NCBI GenBank assembly: GCA_009801085.1
Contig: VNWV01000019.1
Location: 62,001 to 126,000, forward strand
Source: Lasiodiplodia sp. COLG20
Lineage: Eukaryota > Ascomycota > Dothideomycetes > Botryosphaeriales > Botryosphaeriaceae
DNA: 64,000 nt
Reading direction: 5' to 3'
The notes below the pieces were generated by a model. The model had not been told where the DNA came from and did not search any database. It was given only the letters and a program-made list of their open reading frames with translations. The position numbers and the translations under genes are program-made. Below, piece after piece: positions 11,130-23,429 of the stretch. Position 1 is the first letter of the stretch, and each line of letters begins with the position of its first letter.

Positions 11130-14100
11130 ATGGCCTCAGCTCCGTTGGACTGGGAGCGGCACAAAGAAGTGATGAAAGGTTTCTACGTGGATGAAAACAA
11201 AAAGTTGAACGAGGTGATGGACATTATGCGAGGCCCTCCGTATCACTTTTTCGCGACGTGAGTTGAAGTACATCTCGTTCTTAGTACTGCAGTAGATTTT
11301 CTTCTGACAGACTTTATAGGCGAAAGCAGTATGAAGGACAATTTCAGAGAAAGTGGCACTTCAAAAAAAACTCGAAGAAGGAAGTATGGAAGGCTTTGCA
11401 TTTTAAGGTGACCAAGCGAGAAAGGCGAGGGAAGAAGACCAATGTGTTCATCAATGGCCATCTTGTGCCAAAGACGAAGTTAGCGCATGAAGTATCACGG
11501 TACGGTTTCCCTGAGCTGTCAGGTAAGTTGATCCACTTCTTTCACAAGGCGTCCTCATAGTCGCTATTGTAATATGCTAACAGTTGTCCGTGACAAGATC
11601 TCGATCCTGAGCCAGTCACACCAGATGGAATTTCTCTTCGGAGCCCCACTCCAGCGAGTCCAAAAGTCTCTCCCATAAATAACTGTAAAGTATTTGAGTT
11701 CATCAACAATCCTGACAATCTACTCGTGGCGATGAACAGCGATACTGCTGCCACTTCAACCAAAGGATTCCCTGTGTTAGGCGAGCCACCATGGAACACA
11801 ACCATTAGCCTGGCGGAATTTGACCTGGTGGGAATCCTGTCTCAAACGAACCCACTTCCTTATTTTGAGCTCTTTGAAATTTTCAATTCGGATTTCGAAG
11901 GTAATAAATCATACTACAGGTCTTTGATAACATTATGAAATTACTAACATCTCATGAACAGGCCTACACAATCAGCGCTTTCTACTACCATCAAAGTCAC
12001 TTCACTCCAGTGACGTGCGTGTGAATCAAGAATTGCAAAGAGCTACGATATTCGACCAATTTGGTGTCACCAAACGAAACACCCTCCCACGAGCTATATT
12101 GCCACCAAACGGCGATACTAGCTTGTCTACCATGAATGACTTTGAGCGCAGTGAGGATGCAGCTGTGCAATTCCTCACGAACACCGCATATCTTCTTTGT
12201 AACGGCCTCGGTTCTCCCAGTCTAGGCACAACTATGGTTCAATTCGTCAGCGACTCTGGAAATCGCAAATTCATGAAACAGTTGATGTCTTCTCCGGGCG
12301 TTGCAGCAGAGGCACTGGCGGAAGAGTTGTTCTTCTCCCTTATTGATGCAGGAGATGACCAATTGGCTCTTCCTCTTGTTGAGCAGGGAAAAGTAACGCC
12401 TCATTCACTGCATCTGACGGAAGCAGCAAGAACTGGATGCTTGAAGACTGCCGAGCTCTTATTGGAAAAGGGAATAGATCCAAATGCCCGCCCCGTTGCA
12501 CGAACACCGCTATTCAGAGCCAATCACTCCGCCCTGGAAGCTGCTGTTGCATCGAAGCATCACTCACTGGCAAAGAAACTCATCTCTTTTGGCGCTGATC
12601 CCAACCAGCTCAGAGAGAAAGATAATCCTAGAGAGTGTGCACTTTTTGATGCAATACGAGGAGGCAATGTACGTCTTGTGAGAAGGTTCCTTCAGATTCG
12701 CAGCTGCCAAAGCTCTGACGGCAACATCAATGCTCTACGCCTCTCTGTAGCCGCGGAACATGCTGGTATTGACATGATGGCCTTATTCTTGCCTTCCGTT
12801 AATATCAATTATCACACACCGGATGGCTATTCGGCATTAACGGCCGCCGCCTCAGGAGGCAAGGATGCTAACATAGCATTCCTTGTCGCAGCTGGTGCTT
12901 CACCAAGCCGATTTGGTACAGCGGCAAGAGATAACTTGGGGCCTACCCCCCTCCAAGTTTACGCTCGAAAGCATGGTAGAAGCATGGACACCATTGATCT
13001 TCTGATGGACCGCGGTGCCAACCCAAATGAGCCCCCACAGGATAAAAGGTTCTTCTGGAGATTGCCAAAATCCGAGAGAGTGGCACATGCACTTGTGCCC
13101 AGCAGGACAGCACTCCAGGCGGCAGCGGAGCTTGGAGACGAGGAGCTTTGCGTCTGCTTGTTGTCCCAAGGAGCAGACCCGTTTGCGCACGCCGCGGAGT
13201 TTCACGGATTGACAGCGCTACAGGGTGCTATTTCGAGCAGAAACTATGCATTGTGGGATTACTTTTTCATGAGGACCAAAGGCTCCAGTACTCCACCTAC
13301 CATCCACGCTGGAACAACATCACTCATTGAAGCTATACGTTCTAGGAACAGTTCAGCGGTTCAACGTCTCTTGAACTGGGGGTGTAGTGTAAATGACACG
13401 GGGACAAGATATCGAGGCCGCACCGCTCTCTCCGAAGCAATTTTGAAACGAGACAAGGATCTGATAAAACTTTTACTGAGATCTGGCGCCAAGATCAACC
13501 ACCCTCATGCTCAGCGCAATGGCGGAACCGCGCTTCAAGCTGCAGTGATGATAAACGATAAAAGGCTGGTGCAAAGTCTCATTGCCAAAGGTGCAGATGT
13601 TTTCGATGAAAGAGCTCTTTGGATCGCGATCCGTTATAGTTCCATCGATGTTATCACCACTCTTCTTACGGCAATTGATATGAAGAAAAAGATTCACCCG
13701 ACTCGGACAATCCGGGCACAACAGCCTCTTCAACTTGCAATCAAAAGGGGGGAGCGTAATATTATGTTGAACTTGATGCTGTCCAGTATCAATCCAAATG
13801 AACCGCTTTCCATGCCCAACTGCGGCGATTACATGGAATGCCAAGAATGCATGTCTGCCCAACGGTTTGGGTCATGGCAGTGGATCGAAAAAAATGGTTT
13901 CTTGCCGTGGGATGAGAGGGCACTTGGGACGGCAATCGTTCTTCGAAAGAAAGACATGGTCGAGATTCTCTTGCAGCACGGGGCTGACATTGAGTTCCCG
14001 ATGAAGATGAACGAAGCAAACGAACTGGCTCCGCTGACAGTTGCCGCCTCGACGGGGTGTTCGGAAATCGTGGACATCTTGCTTGCTCATGGATCCGACA

Positions 14101-14738
14101 TCAATGCTCCTGCAAAGGGCCGCTTTGGAAGAACAGCCTTGCAAATTGCCGCAGAGAATTGTCGTTTCGACATCGTGAAGCTTTTGCTGGACAAAGGGGC
14201 TGATTCAAATGCACCACCTGCATCGTACGGAGGTGCTACTGCTCTCCAGTTGGCGTCTATGTTGGGATATATCGGAATTGCTCGAATGCTTTTAGACCAT
14301 GGAGCTAATCCTAATGCACCTGCAGCGAGCTGGGGTGGAAGGACAGCACTGGAAGGTGCTGCTGAACATGGACGCATGGACATGTTGCAACTGCTTCTGA
14401 ATTACGGTGCGCTCACAGGAACTCCAAGGTCTCACTCAGCCAAAAGGACTTTTTGTTTTGCTTATCAAGCTGGACACATGGCAACGATAAAACTGCTCAA
14501 GTCACATCATAGCAGGACATGGGGCTCCGAACTGTCTGATGAGATCTTTGCCCAAGAAGGGATTTCCACGGAGGAGACTTGGAGGCTTTGTGGTAGGGGC
14601 CAATGCGAACACGAGGAGGCTCACGGAAATTTCCGCGAAGGCTATCTTGAGGATGAGGATGATGAAGATGAAAGTGAAGATAGCGATGATAGCGATGATG
14701 ATTATATTGATGATGCAGAGGACATAGAGGAGAGATAA
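11130..14738 (+). CDS. Clr5-domain ankyrin-repeat protein
   Basis: Four exons (11130-11257, 11320-11522, 11598-11900, 11962-14738) encode 1136 residues. Residues 1 to about 65 match the Clr5 domain, found at the N-terminus of fission yeast Clr5 and many Pezizomycotina proteins: LDWERHKEVMKGFYVDENKK, then MRGPPYHFF and the junction-spanning ATRKQYEGQF. After a linker, roughly 15-18 degenerate ankyrin repeats fill residues 330-1060, for example GRTALQIAAENCRFDIVKLL and GATALQLASMLGYIGIARML. The tail, about 30 residues, is almost wholly Asp/Glu/Ser. Clr5 suggests a nuclear DNA- or chromatin-linked role and the ankyrins suggest protein binding, but no member of this architecture gives a firm function. 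Start chosen because the Clr5 domain begins within 7 residues of it. Confidence 0.9.
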
Positions 14739-15289
14739 GAGGAAGAAAGCCCTTTGATACCACATCAGGGCAAGGCTAAGCGCCCTTCATGTATCATTAC
14801 CAAGCATCAGTAATCATACTTAGAAAATATGCAATCGAATTTGATGGCTAAATTGCCTGCTCTACTAAGATGCCGAAGATATTAGGTGACGCTCCACCAG
14901 AACCGATGTATGTTATATCATACAATCAATCCCAAGATGAATTTGCGGGCTAGCTAACGGAAGCAGCAACCTCCAACCTTGACATTTTTACCATTTACTT
15001 TGATATGGCTGGACTGATATGACTAGTGACATATGGTCGTTCTGAGATCCGGACCGATTCAACCTTGTCGCCCCTACGACCGTTAGTATTACTGCTTTAC
15101 TGTCTGACGACTTAAAGGTTGCACAAAACTCTGCGCTGTCTAAAATATGGGCTGACCATATGTAGAACCCAGCATATCCACTGTGCAAAATCAATCACGA
15201 CCCTCGTATTAGAACATCGGTAGTCAACTACCCACCTCCGTTCCCTACCTTCACAACACTGCGAGTCTGTTTTAGTCGCCCAATCCCGT
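14739..15289. other. Intergenic, no gene seen
   Basis: AT-rich 3' flank of the Clr5-ankyrin gene. No coding signal was found. Confidence 0.55.
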
Positions 15290-15500
15290 CAAGCTGCCAC
15301 AATTGACCACTTCACCTCATCCCTTCTTCAGTCCTCGCTCGCCACCACGCTCTGCCGATACACGAGATACTGTCTCTGATTTCAGATTTGACATACATGT
15401 CTGTCAAGCTAGTTTGTCGTGAAGCGCTCGACGTAGTGCCTGATCTCGCGTATAACAATCTGACAGGCTTCGATGGCTATGCGCAGATCCACCGCGACTA
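15290..15500 (-). pseudogene. Remnant of an ankyrin/STAND-N paralogue with a large internal deletion
   Basis: Two blocks match the intact gene at 18881-21090 base for base over most positions. Block 15292-15345 resembles 18884-18940, the codons for the C-terminus and stop. Block 15352-15500 resembles about 20735-20885, the end of the first exon, including the shared stretch GAGATACTGT and the run of sites around ATCTCGCG. In the intact gene these blocks are about 1.8 kb apart; here they are adjacent, so the whole ankyrin array is missing. No reading frame survives. It is on the same strand as the intact copy and lies 3.4 kb from that copy's 3' end, so it probably arose as a tandem duplicate that then collapsed. 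Confidence 0.75.
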
Positions 15501-16417
15501 GCGCTGACAAATGGCAGGGGACTGGGGAATTATTAATTTTGTGCTACTCATGTTCAAACAAATGTTCGTATTTCGCAGGGGATAGAATCCACATCTGATA
15601 ACATCATCGGAATTAACAATGAAGCCCCGGCGTAGCTCTGGTATGTGAAAAAAAAAAAAAAAAACTTTCGCAGTCTTTCTCGCCGCCGGGGGCCTCGATT
15701 TTCCGATACTGATTCCACCATGCGAGAGAAAAATCATCGACGCTACGGGTAGAGAATGAAGAGCAAGACGGAGATCCTGCAAAGGTTTGTCTCGAAGCAG
15801 TGGGCTCAAGTTCAACAATAAGGAATGCCGGTGGTGGATCGGCAATCGTAGACGCCACTCTTTCGATTTACGGAATGTGGAAAGTGTATCCGTTGTGCTG
15901 TTCCACAAGTGGCCGTTAAGCTCATCCGATAAGAGCCTGCTTACTATCTGTCGGTAAGTATCCGGGGCCCGGGGAACACGACAGCACCTGTGGTCCTTCG
16001 GCCGCACGACGGTTACCCAGTAACTGACACGAGCCGCACCTTTTGGAGGGAAAATGAATTGGCCGATCAACTGTGGGTATTTCAGGGCACTCTTTTATTG
16101 TTTTTTTTTTCTTGAGCTCGAAGGCCTGCAAACTGCCCAAAACAGCGAAACGGAGTACGCAAGGCTGTCTCACGCCCTACAGCTCCGCTAAATTGATGGG
16201 GTCAAGGCATCAACATGTTCCCCGAAGAGCGAAAGCGAGGTGCATGTCTCGGCCCCCACCTGCATATTACTTGCGAGCTCGGGAATAAGCTCACTATCCG
16301 AAGTGAGACAGAGCAAACCAAAACCTGGGTCCAGCCCTAGGACACCGCCGCCCCCAAGGTGATAAAGGGCTCTTGTCAACGCCATGCTTATCCATTTTTC
16401 TTCGCCCCACTCCGAAA
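15501..16417. other. Intergenic with homopolymer tracts
   Basis: Holds a run of 17 A at 15648-15664 and a T-rich run near 16095. From about 16200 to 16417 the sequence is the promoter of the rhodopsin-domain gene, partly similar to the matching region of its paralogue (24650-24896), for example CCGCCGCCCCCA at about 16346 against GCCGCCCCCAGGTGG at about 24810. Confidence 0.5.
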
Positions 16418-17688
16418 ATGGAGGCTACTCAGCCGCTCACGGGCGCTGCCAAACAGCATGCAATTGATACGGCAAGCTTGATCCATAAACAGCAATGGCT
16501 CGTGAGTGCCCCCCTTGAACTTGTGAAGAGAGGCTTACGGAGTAGGTGGCTATCTGGGTTATCTGTAGCATCGCGCTTGTTACCGTCGGGGCCCGTATCG
16601 TAATCCGCTTTATTACCCGACGTAAGCTCTTCCTCGATGACTACTTTCTACTCTTTGCTATGCCGTGTATTGTAGTAGCCACGAGCATGCTGCAATGGGG
16701 CGCGCATGCCTTCTTCGCGAACAAAGCAATATCAAACGGCATTATCATTCCGGACGCCGCGGATATAGAGGAACAGACGCAGGTTATGCTGATTACGGCC
16801 GTCTTCGTCGACACCAGCTGGACAGCCATTTTCTGCGTCAAGTTCTCGTTCCTCGCCCTCTTTAAGATGCTAATCCGCAACGTCTCGACGCGCCTATCAC
16901 GGTATTTCTGGTGCGTCGTCGTCGCCACCGCGCTCACGTGGGCGTTTCTGGTGTCGGAGACGTTTATCTTGTGCAGCCGCTTCGGGTGGGACAGCCGTAA
17001 GTGAAAGCCCAAGCCTCCAACCCCTTCCCCTTCTCCCGTCCGCGTACCAGCGCTGGCTAACGCAAACGTACCGCAGTGAAATGCTCCGGCCCGAGCACTC
17101 GGCTCTACACCCCGCTCACCGCCCTCGTCACCGTCCTCGACATCATCACCGACGTCCTGGGTACGCATCACCTCTCCCCTACTACCATCACACTCCTCCA
17201 CCATAAATTCCCTCACCACCACACTTCCCCACCAACATACCCCCTTACTAACCCAAACCCACACAGTCGTGACCTTCCCCATCATCATCCTCCGCCGCAC
17301 CCAAATGGACTGTAAGCAAAAGCTCGGCCTGTGCGCCTTCCTCTGCCTCTCCGTCATCATGATCCTGTTCGCCGCCATCCGCGTGCTCGGCGCCATACGC
17401 CCCGGCGAGGCCCATCTCGACCTGCCGTGGGAGATGTTCTGGCAATTAATGGAAGCGTGTGCAGCCGTCATGGCGGCGTCGGCGACGGTCTTTCGGACTG
17501 TTTTCTTGCGGCATCGCAGGGCATCGTCGTCTGGTGATGGTGCTGGTGGTGGTGATGACGCGCCGCCGCCGCCGCCGTCGCCAGAAGGCGAGAGGTTCGA
17601 AGTGTTGCGGACGCTGCGGACGCGCACGCCGTCGGGGGCTGGGGAGGAGGAGAAGGATAAGGAAGGCGGGATGGAGGTGAGGGAGTAG
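16418..17688 (+). CDS. Fungal rhodopsin-domain integral membrane protein, copy 1
   Basis: Four exons (16418-16501, 16546-16996, 17077-17160, 17267-17688) give 346 residues. The protein has the seven-helix layout of the fungal rhodopsin-domain membrane family: a short outer tail, a first helix (WVICSIALVTVGARIVIRF), the family motif FLDDYFLLFAMP, a long loop, DTSWTAIFCVKFSFLALF, LYTPLTALVTVLDIITDV before the third intron, then LRRTQMD and the last two helices. The tail after residue 280 is low-complexity Gly/Ala/Pro/Glu. Members are linked to secondary-metabolite loci and to the plasma membrane, but no reaction is established; they lack evidence of retinal binding. All intron positions and phases match the paralogue at 24897. 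A 328-codon open frame on the opposite strand is a shadow. Confidence 0.9.
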
Positions 17689-18880
17689 GGGAGTAGGGGG
17701 AGTGAGGGTGAGGGGGGCCTGCTGAGGTGATTGTGCGGGGATCGATGCGTGGCGCGCGGATGGGGAAAGGGACGGTGTGGGGGAGAATATTGTCTTGTGT
17801 GACGAAGCGACGAACGTGGCGCAGAGTTTGGCGCCGAGCTCTGAGAAATCTTCTGATCAACTGATCCCTGATGTTGCAGAGGCTTGACAGTGATTGATGC
17901 TGAGTCAGCTGACGGTAGCCTCAGGGGCTGGCTGAGGCGAGGCGCGTAGAATTAGTGTAGCAAAGCGATCTGCTTGACAAAATCTGGGTTATTCAGTTGC
18001 GGCACACTGCTCAGCCTATGGCCGCCCAGAAGCTTGCTAGAATTACGTTGTGGTTGAACCTATCTCCGCATGCAGTTAGCGCGGGCGGGACGGGGCGGGG
18101 TGGCAGATCAGGGATCAGGTAGGTAGTGCTTATGTCTATTACGCCCAGATAACGCCTAAATCTTCAGCCACAAGTGCGAGCTTATCGTAGTTGTCCACAG
18201 CCATAAGAGCCTCATGGCGCCCGAGGAAGTGGAAACCACAGCAGGGGTCGCTTTCGCCGTTAGCCGCGACGCATGGGAGATGCAGTCAGCTTACTAAAAA
18301 GCGGATAGAGGTTACTATCCGAAGACAAAAGAAACGCAGATACGTAAAGTCAATATGTCCAAATGTAACACGAGATGTCTCTATGGACGAATCTCTGATC
18401 CGTTTCATGTGAGAGAGTCTCTCAATTGATATATTCATCTATATGAGCTATGTCTGGACTGTTTACTTATGCCTCGTTGGTCATTGCATGTGAATGTTCC
18501 AAGTTGCGTAGTCCTTGGCGTTCTTTGGGTATCAACGAGGCTAAATGAGCTAGTTCCTGACAGTAGAGGCCGGGTGCGTAGAATCAGTGCAGTAGAGAAA
18601 CCTGCTTGGTAAACTCAACGTTATTCACCGACGCCGTACTATGACTGGTGACATGTCATCGCCCTTAAAGCTCGCCCTTCAATCGCTTGATCCAACCTTC
18701 ACATGCTTAGTGCTACTAGCACTGTTCCAGCGGCCCAGGGATTGCGCACGCATATGTCCATGTCTCCGCTGACTAGACTATGCCACCACTCTCGCAAAAG
18801 AATTCAAACAAGCCCCTCCCACACTTCTTGGGATCCCACTGCTATCTCCTTCGCTAACGCATTCTCTTAGAAGCAACCAA
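17689..18880. repeat. Intergenic with diverged direct repeats
   Basis: Two segments, about 17945-18010 and 18575-18640, share the same order of words (GCGTAGAAT.AGTG.AG, then CTGCTTG, then TTATTCA) and appear to be an old direct repeat. A third segment, 18045-18125 (GTGGTTGAACCTATCTCC... GGGCGGGACGGGGCGGGG... GCAGATCAGGGAT), recurs in diverged form at about 23303-23395. No gene was found here. Confidence 0.55.
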
Positions 18881-21090
18881 TTAAACAGCCACAATCGCCC
18901 ACTCGACCTCATCCCTCCTCAAATCCTCGCTCGCCACCTCATTCAACGCGGCATGCACCGCCGTCTTCTCCCAAGCCCTCAACTTCTCATTCCGCCACAA
19001 CGCCCGGTAATCAACATGCCTCACCGGCACCCCCGCCGCGAGCAACACCTTCACCACATCCAACGCCTCCGCTGGCCTCGCACAAGCCACCGTCAGCGGC
19101 GACTGCCCCGCCTGATCCACCACCGCGCCGCCCACTTCATCCACCACCTCCGCCCCATACTCCAACAACACCCTTACCAACGCCACCGCATCATCAGCCC
19201 GCGCACTCCTCGCCGCCAAATGCAACGGCCTCTCCCCCCTCCTCCCCATCCGCGCGTCAACCACCCTTTCTCTCCTGTCCCCCTTTTGCCCCACCCCCTC
19301 CGCCTCCTCCTCCGCCGCCCTCCGCAGCAGAACCCCCAAACACCCCCCATGCCCCCCCTCCACAGCCAAATGCACCGCATTCCCACCCCCCGCATCCTCA
19401 CACCCTACGCTACACCCCGCCCCCAACAACACCTCCACAACCCCCACCTGCCCCGCGCCAGCCGCGACGTGCAGCGCCGTCCGCCGCTCTTTCCCCGCCG
19501 CGGCATCTTTGTCCGCACCAGCACCTAAAAGAGCTTCGACGACGCCAACCGCGCCGGCCTGCGCGGCGAGATGCAGCGGCCGCTGGCCCGTGGCGTCGGC
19601 GGCGTTACGATATGCGCCTGCGGCTAGCAGGGCGGACACGATGGTGGGGCGGTTGTGCTGGCTGGCGGCGTGGAGGGGGGTGCGGTGGGAGGAGTCGGGG
19701 GTGTCGATTATGCTGTTGGGGGAGGACTGGTGCTGCAGGTAGAGCAGGACCGCTTTCAGGTGGCCGGCAGCCGCGGCGCGGTGCAGCGGGAGTTGGCCGT
19801 CGGCGTCGCGGGCGAGCGGGTCCGCGCCGAGGGAGAGGAGGAGCGGGACGGCGTCTTCGTCGGCGGTGTGGAGGGGCGTGGTGCGGTTGCCGGCGTCGGA
19901 GGATGAGAGGGTGTGGTTGGGGTTCGCGCCGCCGCGGGTGATGAGCGTGTCGATGACGTCGAGGTGGCCCATTGAGGCGGCGAGGTGGAGGGGGGAGGTT
20001 TCGACGGTTGTTGGTGGTTTGGACGGCCAGGAGAGGTATTTTGATAGGCTGCCTGCGGAGCTGGAGGAGGGAGGCCGGGTGGTAGGAGGCGGCTTGTCGA
20101 CGGATTCGAGGGACGAGGCGAGTGTTGTGCTGCTCCAGCGGCTGATCCTGCCGCTGGAACTGGTGCTGGGCCAGCGGGAGTGTCGGACGTTTACGTCGGC
20201 GCCTTCGTCGCAGAGGCGGGCGATTAGGGACGCGTCGCCTTGGAATGCGGCGTCGCAGAGTTGCTGCTTGGTTGATGATGATGACGAGGTGGGTCGGCGG
20301 AGGCCCAGCCATGAGCGTCGGGACTTTTTGATTTCGGCGTCGAAGCCGTTGGAGGAGCTGGTTGAGTTGGTGGAGATGGTGGCGGTGGTGCTTTCTGAGC
20401 CGTCGTTGGTGCCTGATTGTACGCTGCCTGGCCGCGGCTCGAAGAGTTCGTGCTCGACGCCGCTGAACAGTGTGCTGCTGTTGCCGCTGCTGGCCTCGGG
20501 TAGTTCCCCTTGTTCGTCTTCTGGATATTCGGATGGGCAGTATATCGATGCTCGGTCTTGTGCGTCTCTTAGTGTCCGTTGGCTCTCAATGCTCTCCAGA
20601 AGCATGCGCTGTCGTGTACTCGACTTGCTGCGGAAGAGCGTCAGCGTTGTTTCGGGGGAGGTGAATGCCGAATGCCAACTTACAGCAGTATGACATTAAG
20701 GAAGATGGCCAGGGCCGCCGTCTGGCTGTCAAGGCTCTGCTGGTACATGAGATACTGTCCCTCATCCCATAGATGTCTCACACGACCACCCATCCACCCC
20801 GTCTTGACGCGCTGGACGTGCCGCAGTATCTCGCGCACCACCATCTGGCACGCGCCGATGGCCGTGTGCAAATCAGCCGCTACCTGCGGCGACACCTCTT
20901 CCTCGTTCTGCATCATCCATGACCGCAGCTGCGACACGGTCGCCTGGATCGTGCTCAACCGCGCGAGGATCAGCGTGACTGTGTGGTCGATCCGCCGCGC
21001 CTTGGCCACCAGCTCGTTGATCTCGCGCGACGTCCGCAGCACCACCGTCAGGCATGCCCCCGCGACTGAGATGACCGATGTCGGTTCCAT
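18881..21090 (-). CDS. Ankyrin-repeat protein with a STAND-type fungal N-terminal domain
   Basis: Two exons (21090-20684, 20627-18881) give 717 residues. The splice removes GTAAGT...CCGCAG, with a branch site CGCTGAC, and joins an otherwise stopped first exon to the second. Residues 1-120 (MEPTSVISVAGACLTVVL, then INELVAKARRIDHTVTLILA) fit the helical N-terminal domain found in fungal STAND/NLR-like proteins. After a Ser-rich linker, about nine ankyrin repeats follow from residue 270, for example TTPLHTADEDAVPLLLSLGA and RRTALHVAAGAGQVGVVEVL. No nucleotide-binding domain lies between them, unlike full NLRs. Upstream in-frame Mets (to 21438) give a basic, unconserved extension; the Met at 21090 was chosen because the domain begins there. 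Role in recognition or signalling is an inference from architecture. Confidence 0.85.
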
Positions 21091-23429
21091 CGAGCTTGGC
21101 GTGCTGCTGCTGCCGTTGTGCGGGGCATGGGGCTGTTCGGTCGGAGAACTGAAGTTCGGCGGAGACAAGCGGCAGCGGGGGACATTACTGCCTGATAAGC
21201 TCCGGTCACGTTCACAGCCCCGCTGCGGCTTTTCTATTTTTGGGGCTTTTTGGGGATTACGAAGCATTCTCGAGTAAATCTGTTGCAGTGCATCGTAACA
21301 ATTAGGTACATATTGTGGTTCACCGCCTCTTTTCTCTATAGATTGTCTATTACTTATTCTAAAATAACTTCGCACTAGTGATCCTATCTTCCTTTTCCTC
21401 TTTTCTATCTTCATTGCCTCCATTTGCGCTTGTAGCATTCAACGAAGCAAATGAATTGTAAACCTACGCAGAACTTTGAAAGTAAAAGAACACGAGAGCC
21501 GCATTTTGTCACTGCCGAGTCTATCTTACTAGAAAAAACTCCAAGTAAATTCTCGCGTTATGCAACAGACAGAAACTGTACTTACCGACGTCGTCAGTGT
21601 TTATGATGCTCTGGCACACCTCCGGTGCGCGGACAGACTGACAGTCTTGTGTTTCGCACAACGTCCTTGACTTCTCAAACTTCGGGAGATCAGCTGGCAG
21701 ATATTGCTGAAAGTGGTTAGGATGAGGGTTCCGGCAAAGGGACGGTGCAGCGGGCTTTGGATCCTATTGGACGAATCTCAGAAGGAGGAACCAATGAGAG
21801 AACAATGTTAGCAAGATCAAGAGCATCGACCATCAATACAAAAAACAAGAGGAAGCATCTTGGTCCCAAAACAACGAGAAGGCATTCTACTGGATATATT
21901 TCCGCGTGTGCCAGACCACTTGGAAGCTCCGCTTGTGAATTGATGGAAAGCGAAGATGGTGGCGGTGGTTCATCGAATGTTGGTCATGGCGTAGAGGGTC
22001 CGGTCGGGCGGCGAGGACGTGACGATCTTCGTTGGCAGGTCAACACCACCAATTCAACGCACGGATCTGCGTTGCTTTTTCATGATCGACTGTCGGACCC
22101 ACATGAGGAGAGGGACCTGCTCACTACTTTCGTCAGTGCCTATTCGGCGGAAATACTTGACAGTCAATTGCCTGATGTTGCTTTCCAAGGTATGGAAGTG
22201 ACTTGCCCTGGACAAGTTCATAAAGTGGTTGAGAAAGACTACAAAGAAGAAGAAAGGCTGCCGTCCTCGTGCAGCACCGCCACCTCGTCGAATGCGTCGT
22301 GCACCGCGGCGACTGCCTATGTAGAGCCTCCAGCGTCTGTACGACTAACGCTGACCAAAACTCCTACATCACATTATTCCCAGCATGACAGCAGGAACAC
22401 CAACTCCATTCCGCGAGGGTGTTGGCTGGAGAATCTGAGGGCCCCACAGAAACGATGTCCCTTCTGTGGACGGACTGGCCGGCTGGCGGTGACGGTATAC
22501 AATTTCGGCGGCGCGACCTCAGCGGTGTAGGGAGTCAGGAGTTGTGCTCGCCGCGAGATACGGTGCGCATGATCGCCTTAGGGTGGGCCCGCAGCATTAA
22601 GTGCGGCCTGTTTGCAGTGGTGCCAGCGGACTGGCAGAAACCATGGACATTATGGTCGCGGATCAAGACTTTGCGAGACGTGGGTGCCAAACCGGACCTG
22701 GATTATGCGACGGCTTTGAATTAGGCGGCTGGCGGGAAGCTGGCGGGAAGCGGAGACATTGCGTCGGGTATGGCAATCGCGTTGCCTGACCGGTCGTCAC
22801 GGCGAACTGGCGGGAACAGGGTATAATTAAGAGCATGAGGGGAAGAGGCATAGCTTCGGTACATCTTCCGGTACTTGAGAGCGGACACCAACCGTGTGGC
22901 CGAGACACGCACTATTCACGTTTTGGGCGGAGCAAATGCATACAATTTACTAGGGCAACGTCGGTCCTCTCCAAAACGGAAGAACAGAAAGACGTCCTGA
23001 CAGAAAAAATGCAGGGGTCCCTTGACGTGCCTTGGCTCGCGTGCTACACACCTCTAGATGCAGCATGACACCCGACCCACTGGCTTCTGCAAACGAGGCA
23101 ACTGTTCTTCAGCGCTCCATCCGCCGCCAGCGTCTCAACGTCGACGTCGCGGGCTGGCAGCGTGCACAGCAGCAACACATGGCGCCCAGAACGCCGCCTC
23201 CACTGCCGTCTAACAGAATGACGAATCGCTGGCGAAGCAATGAGAAAGCTGCGGAACAAGCACCCCTGCAGCAGCCCTAAAGACAGCGACCGGGAACACG
23301 TTTGTGGTCGAACCTCTTTCCCCATTCGGGCTAGCGTGGGCGGCACGGGGCGGGGGTGCGGGCCGGAACGGGAACGGGCAGATCAGGGATTAGTGAATAC
23401 GTAAATTACTCTACCTCCCACCGAGATGG
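21091..23429. other. Long intergenic region, probable decayed sequence
   Basis: A 261-codon open frame at 21745-22530 (plus) has no recognisable domain, an uneven composition and a poor start context; it may be chance. The short tandem repeat AGCTGGCGGGA occurs twice near 22732. The stretch 23303-23395 is the diverged counterpart of 18045-18125. No gene is supported. Confidence 0.45.

Noticed and set aside
16641..17627. 328-codon minus-strand open frame
   Set aside because: It lies opposite the rhodopsin-domain gene, whose exons show a clear family match; the frame is a GC-driven shadow.
21745..22530. 261-codon plus-strand frame
   Set aside because: Long but without any recognisable family, signal or intron; neighbours are decayed sequence. 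It remains possible that it is a fragment of a real gene.
22000..22900. Possible C-terminal part of the P450 pseudogene
   Set aside because: The minus-strand translation was read for I-helix, ExxR and haem-Cys motifs and none was found.
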